Below are positions 1 to 8,703 of a DNA stretch of 64,000 bases, one piece after another. Both the position numbers and the translations under genes were made by a program. The notes below the pieces were generated by a model. It was given only the letters and a program-made list of their open reading frames with translations. It made no database searches and had not been told where the DNA came from. Positions within the stretch are counted from its first letter, which is position 1, and the number at the start of each line of letters is the position of its first letter. The DNA comes from Dyadobacter sp. CY312 (GTDB lineage Bacteria > Bacteroidota > Bacteroidia > Cytophagales > Spirosomataceae), in the NCBI RefSeq assembly GCF_021390535.1, contig NZ_JAJUXG010000021.1, positions 43,941 through 107,940 of the forward strand. Reading direction: 5' to 3'.

Positions 1-3000
1 TGTTTTCTTTCACTGCTTTGAAAGAGGTAAGAACAACCGGCAGGGATGCACTGCTGCCAAGTGTCCATGGTGAAAAAGCCGCAATGTCAAAAGCACTTGT
101 TGTATACAAACCGGCTGTTGGCCCGGTTATGGTTAGTGCTGAACTTTTGCTTTCCCATGCACTTCCATCATACCGATAGGCATAAAGTGTGGTAGTACTT
201 TGGCTATTCAGAAATGTGCTTAGGAAACTAAATGTAACATCGTCGCGACCATTTGCAGTACCTGTGGATATTATCCAACGTGCGTTAATAGAACCGGCGC
301 TAACAGCTGGTAGGATTGTCCCGGAAGAGGTGATTCTTTCGATGGCTGTATTGCCCAGATCTGATCCTGCGGGTAGGTTCGCTCCCAGCATGTTCAAAGT
401 GCCTGTTCCAACAGGGCGCTGAACCATTTTGGCTGAGCCAAGAATGTGACTGACAGTGTTTTCTGCATGGATTCCTGATACAATGTCTGTTGCGTCAGGA
501 CCGAATTCGATACTGCCGTCACCCGATGAAAGAATTCCGTCCGTAAACCAAAGCTGCCCATTGGTAAGAATAGGATTCAGTCCGCCAACCACTTTGTTAG
601 GAGCTGAATAATTACTTTGTACATCAACAATTGAATTCGCGTCTGCCGTTATAGCCTGTCCGCTTGTGTTTCCGTTAAGATTTACGGAAAGTCCGCTATT
701 CAGAATGTACTGCGCTGATCCAGCTCCGGAGAGTACATTGGAAACCCGTACAGCACTTTGCGCATCTGCGGCTTTCAAAGTGACAGTCAGGCTGCTTGCA
801 GTAGGCTCGGTTTTGACTTGGGCGTCGTTGCCTTCTACTAATATGGCTGCAGCACCAGTTGGCTCGTTAATTGTAGTGGCATTTTTGAATGTCACTTTTA
901 CGGTTGCATTATTGGTATTAGATCCATTGTCTTTAACATAAGCACCTTTTTGGGAGTTATTAATGGTAACATTATCTACTATGTAGGCACTGGACTCTGC
1001 ATTTGAGCCTGTCGCAGGGTAACCGTCATAGTTGTTGGCGAATATTCCGTTTTCTGTTTGAGACACAGCTCCACCTTTTACGGTGATGGTATTGGACGTT
1101 GGGTTATTCCAAAGCTGATAACCAGTTGTGCCAGTGCCCGAACCAGTAACATTGTTGTTTTCAACGGTTGCACCAACTGTACCAGACAATGAACTGATCA
1201 TAATCCCATCAAATGCTGTTGTCCCCGAAATGGCCTCAACTGTGTTGTTTGTGATCTCAAAGTTTGATGCATTGCTGTACGCAAGATTATGCCAGATTCC
1301 ACGTTTCAGAGCAGTAATTGAGTTCTGACTGATAACATGGCTATTACCTGGATCGGCATGAGAGAAATTACCTGTCTGGATACCTACCCGAACATTTGTA
1401 ATGCTATTATCGGTGATGCTTGTATATGCATTGTTATAGATGATAATACCGATACCCGCTTCTATAGGAAGAATGTTGTCAATCTTATTATTGCTAATGA
1501 TATTTCCGCTAGTCGCAGACCCCGAATTGGTGTAATTGTAAATATCAATTCCAGCGTAGTTGAGATTCTGAATGATGTTGTTTTTTAATAACGTATTACT
1601 TACGCCATCATAAGCAGAAATTGCCTCGGCCGCATTTACATCAATGCCGGTTATTGTAGCACCACCTGAGAGTGTCGTGTTGTCTCCATCAATCATAAAT
1701 CCTTCGATTTCAACTCCATTTAGTAATCCGGTAAGTAAGAAAACAGATCCACCTGTGGCATCATTTGTAGCGGGAACCACAATTGATTCGGTAAGTCTTG
1801 TACCGCTAGGACTCAGACCTTTGTTGCTTCCATAGATTTTAACCGATTTATTCACATCCACATTTTCAGCATAGTTTCCTGCGTCCACCCAAATTGTATT
1901 ACCGGCGGATGCAACTGAAATTGCTTTGTTGATGGTAAGGAACGGAGCAGCTTGTGTACCTGTATTTGCATCGTTTCCTATCGCAGTAGTATAATGGTCG
2001 CCGGTTGTCGCATTATCGTTAACCCAGAATTCCGTAGGAATAACAGGGGCGATACATGAAGTCTCATCTGTATCCGTTGTAATTGTCGGCGAATTCGAAA
2101 CGGTTGTCAGGCTAAACGTACCCGAATACTTTTGTAGAGTCGCCTCTATTGCAGATTTCAGAGTAGTTCCATGCCAGTTACATAGAAGCGCAACATCGGC
2201 ATTGGTGTAGTTAATTATTGCCTTGTTTACGAAGCTACCACTGAGGTTATTTTTTTTGATTGTCACGCTTGTTAATCCCGTTAGTGTAGAGCCAATAACA
2301 ATACTATTTTGAGAACCGGAAATGGTGTTGTTTTCAAGGAGTACGTTATTCACCGCAGCGGTTGGGCTTTTATCTGATCTGGCCTTTATATTGATTGCCG
2401 CTGGTCCGCCGGCAGGAGATAAGTTAGGGGAGACACCACCACTCAGTCCCGATCCGGTAAAAGTCGAATTTCGAATTGTAATATTTGCGTAAGTTCCGTG
2501 CTGCAAGTTTAGATCAATTCCGTTGTTGAATTGATAACTGTTGTCCGTACCACTGGCATTCATTAAAATCCCATCAATCAACAAATTGCTGGCACGCTCC
2601 ATGTAGATACCTTTCTGCTTATTGTCACTGAAATCAGAGTTTTGAATTGTAATTGCATCGAAAATATTGTTGGTGATGCTCGTATTGGTGCTCGTAACCA
2701 AACCCTGATTATTATTTTTAACTTCTGAATTAGTAACAGTCAGGTTATTAATGTTTGTAGATCCGGTGGGCACACGGATACCTACCGCAATATTGTTATT
2801 GATTTTAGAGTGATCAATAGTCAAATGATTTGCATTGTTCTGAATTACAACGCCATAGTTGAAATTAGTTACGGTGACATAGTCCAATTTGACATTTGGA
2901 GCGGTTACTGATAACCCGGTTCCAATGCCAGCAGTTGCCGGAGTAATGATAACATTGTTGGCATTGTTGTTTGCCCCTGCTATTGTGACTGATTTGCTCA

Positions 3001-6000
3001 CCGTTACATTCTCTTGATAAGTACCATCACCCAAAGTAATAACATGGCCATTTAACGTGGTAGCGTCACTAATCGCAGCCTGAATAGAACAGAAAGTTTT
3101 TGTGGTGTTGGTATTGGTTACCAGTCCGCCTCCCACAGATGTTCCTACATTACGTGTGTTGATGGTATTGGTGCCTGTATTGCCCGATATCGTATTGCCG
3201 CATGTGATTGGGGAGTTTCCACGGCCAAAATAGTTGTCAGCAAGATCGTCTTGTTTCCCGTCGCCAGGGTAGGGCAAGTGTCCTGCCTGTTGTTGAAGAC
3301 CAATGTCGTTTCCATTCAGAATGTTGTTTGTCACGGTATGATTGGTACCTTCGATCACAATACCAAATCCCTCGCTAGTACTTGCCTGAACAAAAGAATT
3401 CACGGTATTGGTACTAACACGTACGCCCGTTGGTACGTCTACATTGCCAGGGCCAACACCGCGACGGTGTACAGCAATCCCGGCAAGATCTCTTGCTTCT
3501 GTAATGCCTCCAACGTAGGTGATGGTGTTGGCGTTGATAAGAACGGCGCCATCGCCGGAACTAAATCCTGTTCCATTCGGATTTTTTACTTCAATACCAA
3601 ATCGACCTTTTACAGTGATGATGTTGTTTGAAATGGTATTGGCATTGGTTGTTCCCGATCCGGAAGTAAGTCCGACAGCAGAAATTGCGCTATCATTTCC
3701 CTCTATTGTATTTCCTGTGATCGTTACTCCTGTTGCGGAGCCGTCTTGTAACTCAATACCACAACAGGAATTGTTAGACAAATTCGAATTAGTAATTGTA
3801 ATGTTCTTTTTAAGTCCATTCCAAATAACAAGTCCCCTCGCTCCCGAACCGTTGTTTGTAACAGTTGCATGATCAATAGTGACGTTTTCAACCGGACCAT
3901 TGGCATAAAAGCCGGAAGCATTGACATTGTTTTTAATTGTTACATAGGAAACCACCAGATTGTTGTTGCTCAGGTTCGCATAAATCCCGGCATTCGTATT
4001 TCCGGAAGATCCGGTGTAATTCTGAATAGTCAGCTTGTTGATCATTACATTGGTAACCCCATTATTAATGAAAATGGCAGTTCCTGTTGGAAGTCCTGTT
4101 CCGTCCAGTATAACCCCGGCTTCCGATTCTCCGGTGAGTTTCAACTGCTTGGGGAGCGTTACGTTTTCTTTGTAGGTTCCGTTATTAATTAAAATCTCAT
4201 CACCGTTTACCGTGATCGCATCATTAACTGCTGCTTGTATCGTGAGAAAGCCCTTCGGATGTGTAATGTTATTTACCGGGTAAACGCAGCTGTTTGGTTG
4301 TGGCTGAAATCCAGCGGATACCAGATCGCTATCAGTTCCTGAATTTAGAAAAGGTGCATAATTTTTACCGGCTGCTTCTTCTCCTGCGATGTAAAGTGTA
4401 GTAGCCGGGGCTGTACCACTAAATTGCGATGTCGCCTGAGTAGTGTACCCTGCGGCACTAAGATTAACTTCTCCCGAAGTAACGGTCGGCGTGGCACCAT
4501 ACCAGTTGCAAGTCAAATCCAGGGTACTGAGGTCGCCAACGTTAGACGAAGGGGTTGCTGATGCCCGTTGAAAGGAAATCTGAGTATACCAGTTGCCGCT
4601 GATATTGTTGTTGTTGATTTTCATTCCAGGCGCACTCGTTACGCCCTGGTCAAAGTTGAAAACAATTCCATGGGTAAAATTGCCGGTGATAATATTGTTA
4701 GTTATCTCGGTGTTGTCTAGCGGTCCCCAAACCTGAAAACCAGTACGGTTAGCTACGATTTCGGAATTCCTGACTATTGTACCTTTGGTGTTATGCAGAT
4801 AAACTCCATTTCTGTTGTCCTTAACTAAGACATTGTCTACGGTTAAGCGATCTTTGTTTTCAATAACTAGCCCGTAACCTTTCTGCGAATCAAACCAGCC
4901 CTGCTGAGTACCTGCATAATCCCGTGTAACAGTCAGGTTTTTAACCGTTACATCATTGGCATCGATTACCAAAGTGTAGGAACTTACGGAGGGAGTTGAA
5001 CTATCTTTCAATAGTCCTTTGATTATACTCCCGTTACGCGTATTCCCCTGCAATGTGAGAGGCTTGTTTACGACAACATCTTCGTTAAATGTTCCGTTTT
5101 CAACAAATACCGTTTTGCCCGCCACCAAATAATTAATAGCTGCCTGTATAGACATATTATAATTGCCCGGTACACCGGCACTTGCTATCTGGTCATCGAC
5201 ATAGTGATTGCCGGTTGCAAGCTCTTCAACGTATACAGTAGTCGCGACCGTCGGGTTCGCAATAAATGTAGCAGCCATGGTATAGGACGCAGCCAGTGTC
5301 TTGGTGTAGTAGCGGTCATTAACTCCGATACCAGCAAAATGGGTATAGTCGGCAGGTAATGTCACGCCAGTTATTGAAGCACCTTGCTGGTATATTCCAA
5401 ATGGTTCGCCTATGTTTACCGTTCCACCAATAATCACGCCTGTTGTTCCTGTTCCGACAGTAGGAGCGCAAGCGCCACCCGAGAAAATCCCGATGCCGGC
5501 GCTAAATCCTCCTGCAAAAGCATTTCCGGAGGTTGTAACGCCATGTATTGCCAGATTTTCACAATCCGATATGGATATTCCATTACCAATATTGTTTGTG
5601 GCCGTGATGTTGGTTAGTACCGCATTGTCAACACCATTGATGTTGAAGGCAGTTTTAAGTCCGTTTTGAATTGTTACGTTTGTTAACTTTAAGCCATGTG
5701 CGCCACAGGAGGTTGTTAGTCCAAGCGCGGTTGCACCGGTCACGGTAAGGTTTGTGATGGTAACATCGGGGGAGTCGATAAGAATACCAAAGCCCGGAGA
5801 TGCCCTGTTTAAAGTATGGTTATTTCCGTTTATTGTAAGTTTCTTATTGACAGTTATTTGTCCTTCCGTAAGATTTGCGTCAACACTGATTGTATTGCCA
5901 GCAGATGCCGCATTAATCGCTGCCTGTAAAGTGGTGTAGTTGGTTTCTGAGGCTCCGTTATCCAAAACTACCTGCGCATATACCTCTACGTTTAGCAGTA

Positions 6001-6154
6001 GGAAGAATAGAGTCGCAAAAATAATTTTTATTGAAGGTTGCACCCTCAAAGATTTTGTCAAGCCAAACGGCGACAAGTTTGCTTTTAGCTGAGGCCTTGC
6101 CGGGTTTTGCAAGTCTGCTTTTGCTAATGAAGCAAGAGGTAAACTAGATTTCAT
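1..6154 (-). CDS. Giant secreted protein with five pectin-lyase-like beta-helix modules (partial, C-terminus beyond window)
   Basis: Reading the minus strand from ATG at 6154 gives one uninterrupted frame of about 2,051 codons that leaves the left edge without a stop. An N-region of about 40 residues precedes a hydrophobic segment ending in VEVYAQ, a plausible signal peptide. Five modules each open with a seed like SIQAAI...NGTY.ENV.V.K..TI.G (near 5930, 5150, 4230, 3085 and 1920). Each continues with Asn/Thr/Ile-rich parallel beta-helix coils such as ITNNTI and VTIKNN. The last module carries a DUF1565-like GNDANTGTQAAPFLTI stretch. The final visible residues, SLPVVLTSFKAVKEN, resemble the segment that often precedes a T9SS sorting domain. 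Right-handed beta-helix proteins of this kind bind or cleave polysaccharides or act as adhesins; no catalytic residues can be assigned here. Cell-surface or secreted location is inferred. Confidence 0.88.
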   Translation of the reverse strand, partial: MKSSLPLASLAKADLQNPARPQLKANLSPFGLTKSLRVQPSIKIIFATLFFLLLNVEVYAQVVLDNGASETNYTTLQAAINAASAGNTISVDANLTEGQITVNKKLTINGNNHTLNRASPGFGILIDSPDVTITNLTVTGATALGLTTSCGAHGLKLTNVTIQNGLKTAFNINGVDNAVLTNITATNNIGNGISISDCENLAIHGVTTSGNAFAGGFSAGIGIFSGGACAPTVGTGTTGVIIGGTVNIGEPFGIYQQGASITGVTLPADYTHFAGIGVNDRYYTKTLAASYTMAATFIANPTVATTVYVEELATGNHYVDDQIASAGVPGNYNMSIQAAINYLVAGKTVFVENGTFNEDVVVNKPLTLQGNTRNGSIIKGLLKDSSTPSVSSYTLVIDANDVTVKNLTVTRDYAGTQQGWFDSQKGYGLVIENKDRLTVDNVLVKDNRNGVYLHNTKGTIVRNSEIVANRTGFQVWGPLDNTEITNNIITGNFTHGIVFNFDQGVTSAPGMKINNNNISGNWYTQISFQRASATPSSNVGDLSTLDLTCNWYGATPTVTSGEVNLSAAGYTTQATSQFSGTAPATTLYIAGEEAAGKNYAPFLNSGTDSDLVSAGFQPQPNSCVYPVNNITHPKGFLTIQAAVNDAITVNGDEILINNGTYKENVTLPKQLKLTGESEAGVILDGTGLPTGTAIFINNGVTNVMINKLTIQNYTGSSGNTNAGIYANLSNNNLVVSYVTIKNNVNASGFYANGPVENVTIDHATVTNNGSGARGLVIWNGLKKNITITNSNLSNNSCCGIELQDGSATGVTITGNTIEGNDSAISAVGLTSGSGTTNANTISNNIITVKGRFGIEVKNPNGTGFSSGDGAVLINANTITYVGGITEARDLAGIAVHRRGVGPGNVDVPTGVRVSTNTVNSFVQASTSEGFGIVIEGTNHTVTNNILNGNDIGLQQQAGHLPYPGDGKQDDLADNYFGRGNSPITCGNTISGNTGTNTINTRNVGTSVGGGLVTNTNTTKTFCSIQAAISDATTLNGHVITLGDGTYQENVTVSKSVTIAGANNNANNVIITPATAGIGTGLSVTAPNVKLDYVTVTNFNYGVVIQNNANHLTIDHSKINNNIAVGIRVPTGSTNINNLTVTNSEVKNNNQGLVTSTNTSITNNIFDAITIQNSDFSDNKQKGIYMERASNLLIDGILMNASGTDNSYQFNNGIDLNLQHGTYANITIRNSTFTGSGLSGGVSPNLSPAGGPAAINIKARSDKSPTAAVNNVLLENNTISGSQNSIVIGSTLTGLTSVTIKKNNLSGSFVNKAIINYTNADVALLCNWHGTTLKSAIEATLQKYSGTFSLTTVSNSPTITTDTDETSCIAPVIPTEFWVNDNATTGDHYTTAIGNDANTGTQAAPFLTINKAISVASAGNTIWVDAGNYAENVDVNKSVKIYGSNKGLSPSGTRLTESIVVPATNDATGGSVFLLTGLLNGVEIEGFMIDGDNTTLSGGATITGIDVNAAEAISAYDGVSNTLLKNNIIQNLNYAGIDIYNYTNSGSATSGNIISNNKIDNILPIEAGIGIIIYNNAYTSITDNSITNVRVGIQTGNFSHADPGNSHVISQNSITALKRGIWHNLAYSNASNFEITNNTVEAISGTTAFDGIMISSLSGTVGATVENNNVTGSGTGTTGYQLWNNPTSNTITVKGGAVSQTENGIFANNYDGYPATGSNAESSAYIVDNVTINNSQKGAYVKDNGSNTNNATVKVTFKNATTINEPTGAAAILVEGNDAQVKTEPTASSLTVTLKAADAQSAVRVSNVLSGAGSAQYILNSGLSVNLNGNTSGQAITADANSIVDVQSNYSAPNKVVGGLNPILTNGQLWFTDGILSSGDGSIEFGPDATDIVSGIHAENTVSHILGSAKMVQRPVGTGTLNMLGANLPAGSDLGNTAIERITSSGTILPAVSAGSINARWIISTGTANGRDDVTFSFLSTFLNSQSTTTLYAYRYDGSAWESKSSALTITGPTAGLYTTSAFDIAAFSPWTLGSSASLPVVLTSFKAVKEN

Positions 6155-6916
6155 AAGGATGAATTTTAGTGGAATTTGTACTATGAAAAGTGGTACTAAA
6201 CTTTTATGAAGTTTGTCGGCAATAACTCAACAGGTAGTGCTATTTGTTAATAGAAAGAGCACATAGAAATCACAGCAAAATGTAGATCAAAAGACCTATG
6301 TTTTGTTTTGAAAGGTGTTATTTACCTATGAATTATGGACGACGGATAACGTTGGGGAGAGCACGATTTAACTAATCGTCTCTTGAAATGGTATGAAGAA
6401 GTACGTTGAGGTAAAGCGGGTGTAGTATAACATCCCACAGCCGGATTTTGTAACCCAGAGGGTTAAATGTTAGGAAGGATAACGTTGAATTGGATAATCT
6501 GGATTTTAACGCTTATCGACTGATATAACGATAGCCGGCGAATGTGTAAGGAAGATGGAGAATTTTAGCATACAGGTTGGTTTACGTTATAAATTAGTCT
6601 ACGAGGGGTATAATTTTTTCGAAAGATAGTTAAAACTTATTTTAAAATAAGTAAACCGTCGCCAACATTAAAAGAAGATTAAAAATAATCTGTATTTACC
6701 ATATGTGCCTTAGGGGCTGATTAATAAATTGAATGAAATAACAAGGCTAACTAATTCAACTGCCATTTGTAATAGGACTTGCCGTCTTGTTGAAACAATT
6801 GTATCTCCCATCGATTCGTGACACGCTCGTTACAGTAGGTAGAGTCCGAAGCTGTGCCGATTGCAGTATTAGTAGAGTGGGGGGGATTACGGAGAATCAA
6901 CTTCTAGTGTTAAAGC
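6155..6916. other. Intergenic region upstream of the giant beta-helix gene
   Basis: About 760 bp between the start of the beta-helix gene and the xylA terminator. It is AT-rich with stop codons in all frames. I found no convincing small gene, RNA gene or consensus TAnnTTTG promoter box. It presumably carries the promoter and 5' leader of the beta-helix gene. Confidence 0.5.
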
Positions 6917-6950
6917 AAAAGAGGTTCCGGATTGCTCCGAAACCTCTTTT
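6917..6950 (-). terminator. Intrinsic terminator of xylA
   Basis: The arms AAAAGAGGTT and AACCTCTTTT form a stem around a short loop, about 26 bp past the xylA stop. A/T runs lie on both sides, so it could work in both directions. Confidence 0.8.
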
Positions 6951-6975
6951 GACTCAAAATTTATAACTGATCAGA

Positions 6976-8304
6976 TTAGATAAATCTGTTGATCAGGTTT
7001 TCAAGGTATTCTTGTCTTCCCGAAGTTGTAGCTGGTTCGCCGTTTGTAGCTGCCAGGTTGAAAAGGTCTTCCAGTTTCAAACCTCCTTTTTCGAAATCTG
7101 CTCCTTTTCCACCATCAAAGCTAGCATAACGATCCGTACGGATTTTGTCATACTCACCATTCTGGATGATTTTGTCAGCGATAACCAAAGCGCGGGCTAC
7201 AACGTCCATACCTCCTATGTGTGCATGGAAAACGTCAGCAGCATCAGTAGAGTTACGACGACGTTTTGCATCGAAGTTAATTCCTCCGCCTTTCAGACCG
7301 TCTGCTTTCAAAATAACCAATAGTGCTTTTGTCCATTCAGCGATGTCGTTCGGGAACTGATCCGTATCCCATCCGTTTTGGTAATCGCCACGGTTTGCAT
7401 CAATAGATCCAAGTATACCAGCGTCAGCTGCAACCTGCAATTCGTGCTCAAATGTATGACCGGCCAAAGTAGCATGGTTCACTTCAAGGTTCAATGCAAA
7501 ATCTTCAAGCAAATCATGCTGACGAAGGAAACCTATTACCGTTGCCGCGTCGTAGTCGTACTGATGTTTTGTTGGTTCGCAAGGTTTTGGCTCGATAAAG
7601 AATTTACCTTTGAAACCATTCGCACGTGCATACGCAACAGACATTTTAAGGATCTGAGCAAAGTGCTCCTGCTCGCGTTTCATGTCTGTGTTAAGCAAAG
7701 TCATGTAACCTTCACGACCTCCCCAGAATACATAATTTTCTCCGCCCAAAGCGATGGTAGCATCCAAAGCCATTTTAATCTGAGCACCAGCGTGAGAAAC
7801 TACGTCAAAATCAGGGTTGGTAGATGCACCGTTCATGTAACGGTGGTGGCTGAACAAATTCGCAGTACCCCAAAGCAATTTAACACCCGATTCCCTTTGC
7901 TTTTGGGCAAGGTATTCGGTCAGTGTTACAATGCGTTTCTCGTTTGTACGAACATCATCCGCGTAGTCAACCACGTCCACATCGTGGAAGCAGTAGTAAG
8001 GTGCACCCAATTTTGTGATCAATTCAAAAGCAGCATCTGCTTTGTCTTTTGCACGATCAACTGCATCCGCTTTTTTATCCCAGGGGTAAAATAAAGTCTG
8101 GCCACCGAAAGGATCTCCTCCGTTTCCGCAGAAGGTGTGCCAGTAGGCAATCGCAAAACGAAGATGATCTTTCATCGTTTTACCGCCAACAATACGGTTC
8201 TCGTCATACCAACGGTATGCTAATGGGTTGTCTGATTCCGGGCCTTCGTATGCAATTTTACCGATGCCTTTAAAATACTCCTGATCTCCAAGTACTATGC
8301 TCAT
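6976..8304 (-). CDS. xylA: Xylose isomerase
   Basis: Interconverts D-xylose and D-xylulose (and D-glucose and D-fructose) in the cytoplasm, feeding the pentose phosphate pathway. The 442 residues match the long class II family. Recognisable blocks are FHDVDVVD with the catalytic His near residue 106, VFWGGREGY, IEPKPCEPTKHQYD with metal-binding Glu, NHATLAGHTFEHE, DANRGD and GGINFDAKRRRNS. No xylulokinase or xylose transporter lies next to it, so it is a single-gene unit here. It has its own terminator just downstream and a repeat-bearing spacer upstream. The ATG at 8304 begins MSIVLGDQEYFKGIGKI, the normal family N-terminus. Confidence 0.97.
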   Translation of the reverse strand: MSIVLGDQEYFKGIGKIAYEGPESDNPLAYRWYDENRIVGGKTMKDHLRFAIAYWHTFCGNGGDPFGGQTLFYPWDKKADAVDRAKDKADAAFELITKLGAPYYCFHDVDVVDYADDVRTNEKRIVTLTEYLAQKQRESGVKLLWGTANLFSHHRYMNGASTNPDFDVVSHAGAQIKMALDATIALGGENYVFWGGREGYMTLLNTDMKREQEHFAQILKMSVAYARANGFKGKFFIEPKPCEPTKHQYDYDAATVIGFLRQHDLLEDFALNLEVNHATLAGHTFEHELQVAADAGILGSIDANRGDYQNGWDTDQFPNDIAEWTKALLVILKADGLKGGGINFDAKRRRNSTDAADVFHAHIGGMDVVARALVIADKIIQNGEYDKIRTDRYASFDGGKGADFEKGGLKLEDLFNLAATNGEPATTSGRQEYLENLINRFI

Positions 8305-8425
8305 TGTTTTTATTAATTGTTTATCGTTCCGAAAAATACGTATTCATGAAAATGGTTTGATATTAATTCTGAATTCTCTCAATATCAATTTTTTCAATAT
8401 TAATTATTTCCCCTCATTATCAGTT

Positions 8426-8470
8426 CCCAGGGCGATGCCCCGGGCTATATTGATGAAAGCCTTTCAGGCT
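8426..8470 (+). repeat. REP-like palindromic element, copy 1
   Basis: Two small palindromes, CCCAGGGCGATGCCCCGGG and AGCCTTTCAGGCT, are joined by a 13-bp spacer. The same two-hairpin element occurs in the opposite orientation at 19091-19136, so this is a dispersed repeat rather than a gene-specific terminator. Confidence 0.8.
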
Positions 8471-8523
8471 AGGGTATTTTAGTGTTTCGTTAAGATGAAA
8501 CTCGATTGTAGATAACAACGCCT

Positions 8524-8577
8524 CTTAACTACCTAACTTCTCTAACTCCTTAACTTCTCTACCTACTATAACTTAAT
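8524..8577. repeat. Degenerate CTTAACTTCT tract
   Basis: Imperfect tandem run of TAACTTCTCTAACTCCTTAAC-like units. The same family, in both orientations, fills 17.49-17.94 kb and occurs in short form near 19.03 kb. In both the 8.4-8.6 and 19.0-19.1 kb loci it lies beside a REP-like element. Confidence 0.6.
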
Positions 8578-8641
8578 AAGTGTAACATTGACATTTCATA
8601 CTGCAATACTATCACTTTTTTCTTAAATTTTTGTAGTCTAA

Positions 8642-8684
8642 AGTAAAAAGAGGAGCAGAAATAAATTCTGCTCCTCTTTTTACT
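8642..8684 (-). terminator. Intrinsic terminator of the PpiD-type foldase gene
   Basis: Perfect stem AGTAAAAAGAGGAGCAGAA with its complement around an ATAAA loop, about 20 bp past the stop at 8704. In the minus direction the stem ends in a T-rich run. Confidence 0.9.
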
Positions 8685-8703
8685 AATTTTTTTATTCTTT
8701 ATA

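Larger units (their letters stand above)
8305..8641. other. Repeat-bearing spacer between ppiD and xylA
   Basis: AT-rich spacer of about 340 bp. It holds a direct repeat TCAATAT around 8379-8398, a REP-like palindromic element (8426-8470) and a degenerate TAACTTCTCTAACTCCTTAAC tract (about 8524-8577). No gene is apparent. Confidence 0.6.

Noticed and set aside
189..5939. Many plus-strand open frames of 60-126 codons
   Set aside because: They lie opposite the uninterrupted minus-strand beta-helix frame, have no start context, and their sequence looks like antisense of Asn/Thr-rich repeats.
7378..8094. 238-codon plus-strand frame
   Set aside because: Antisense to the well conserved xylA; Cys/His/Ile-rich composition is typical of an antisense shadow.
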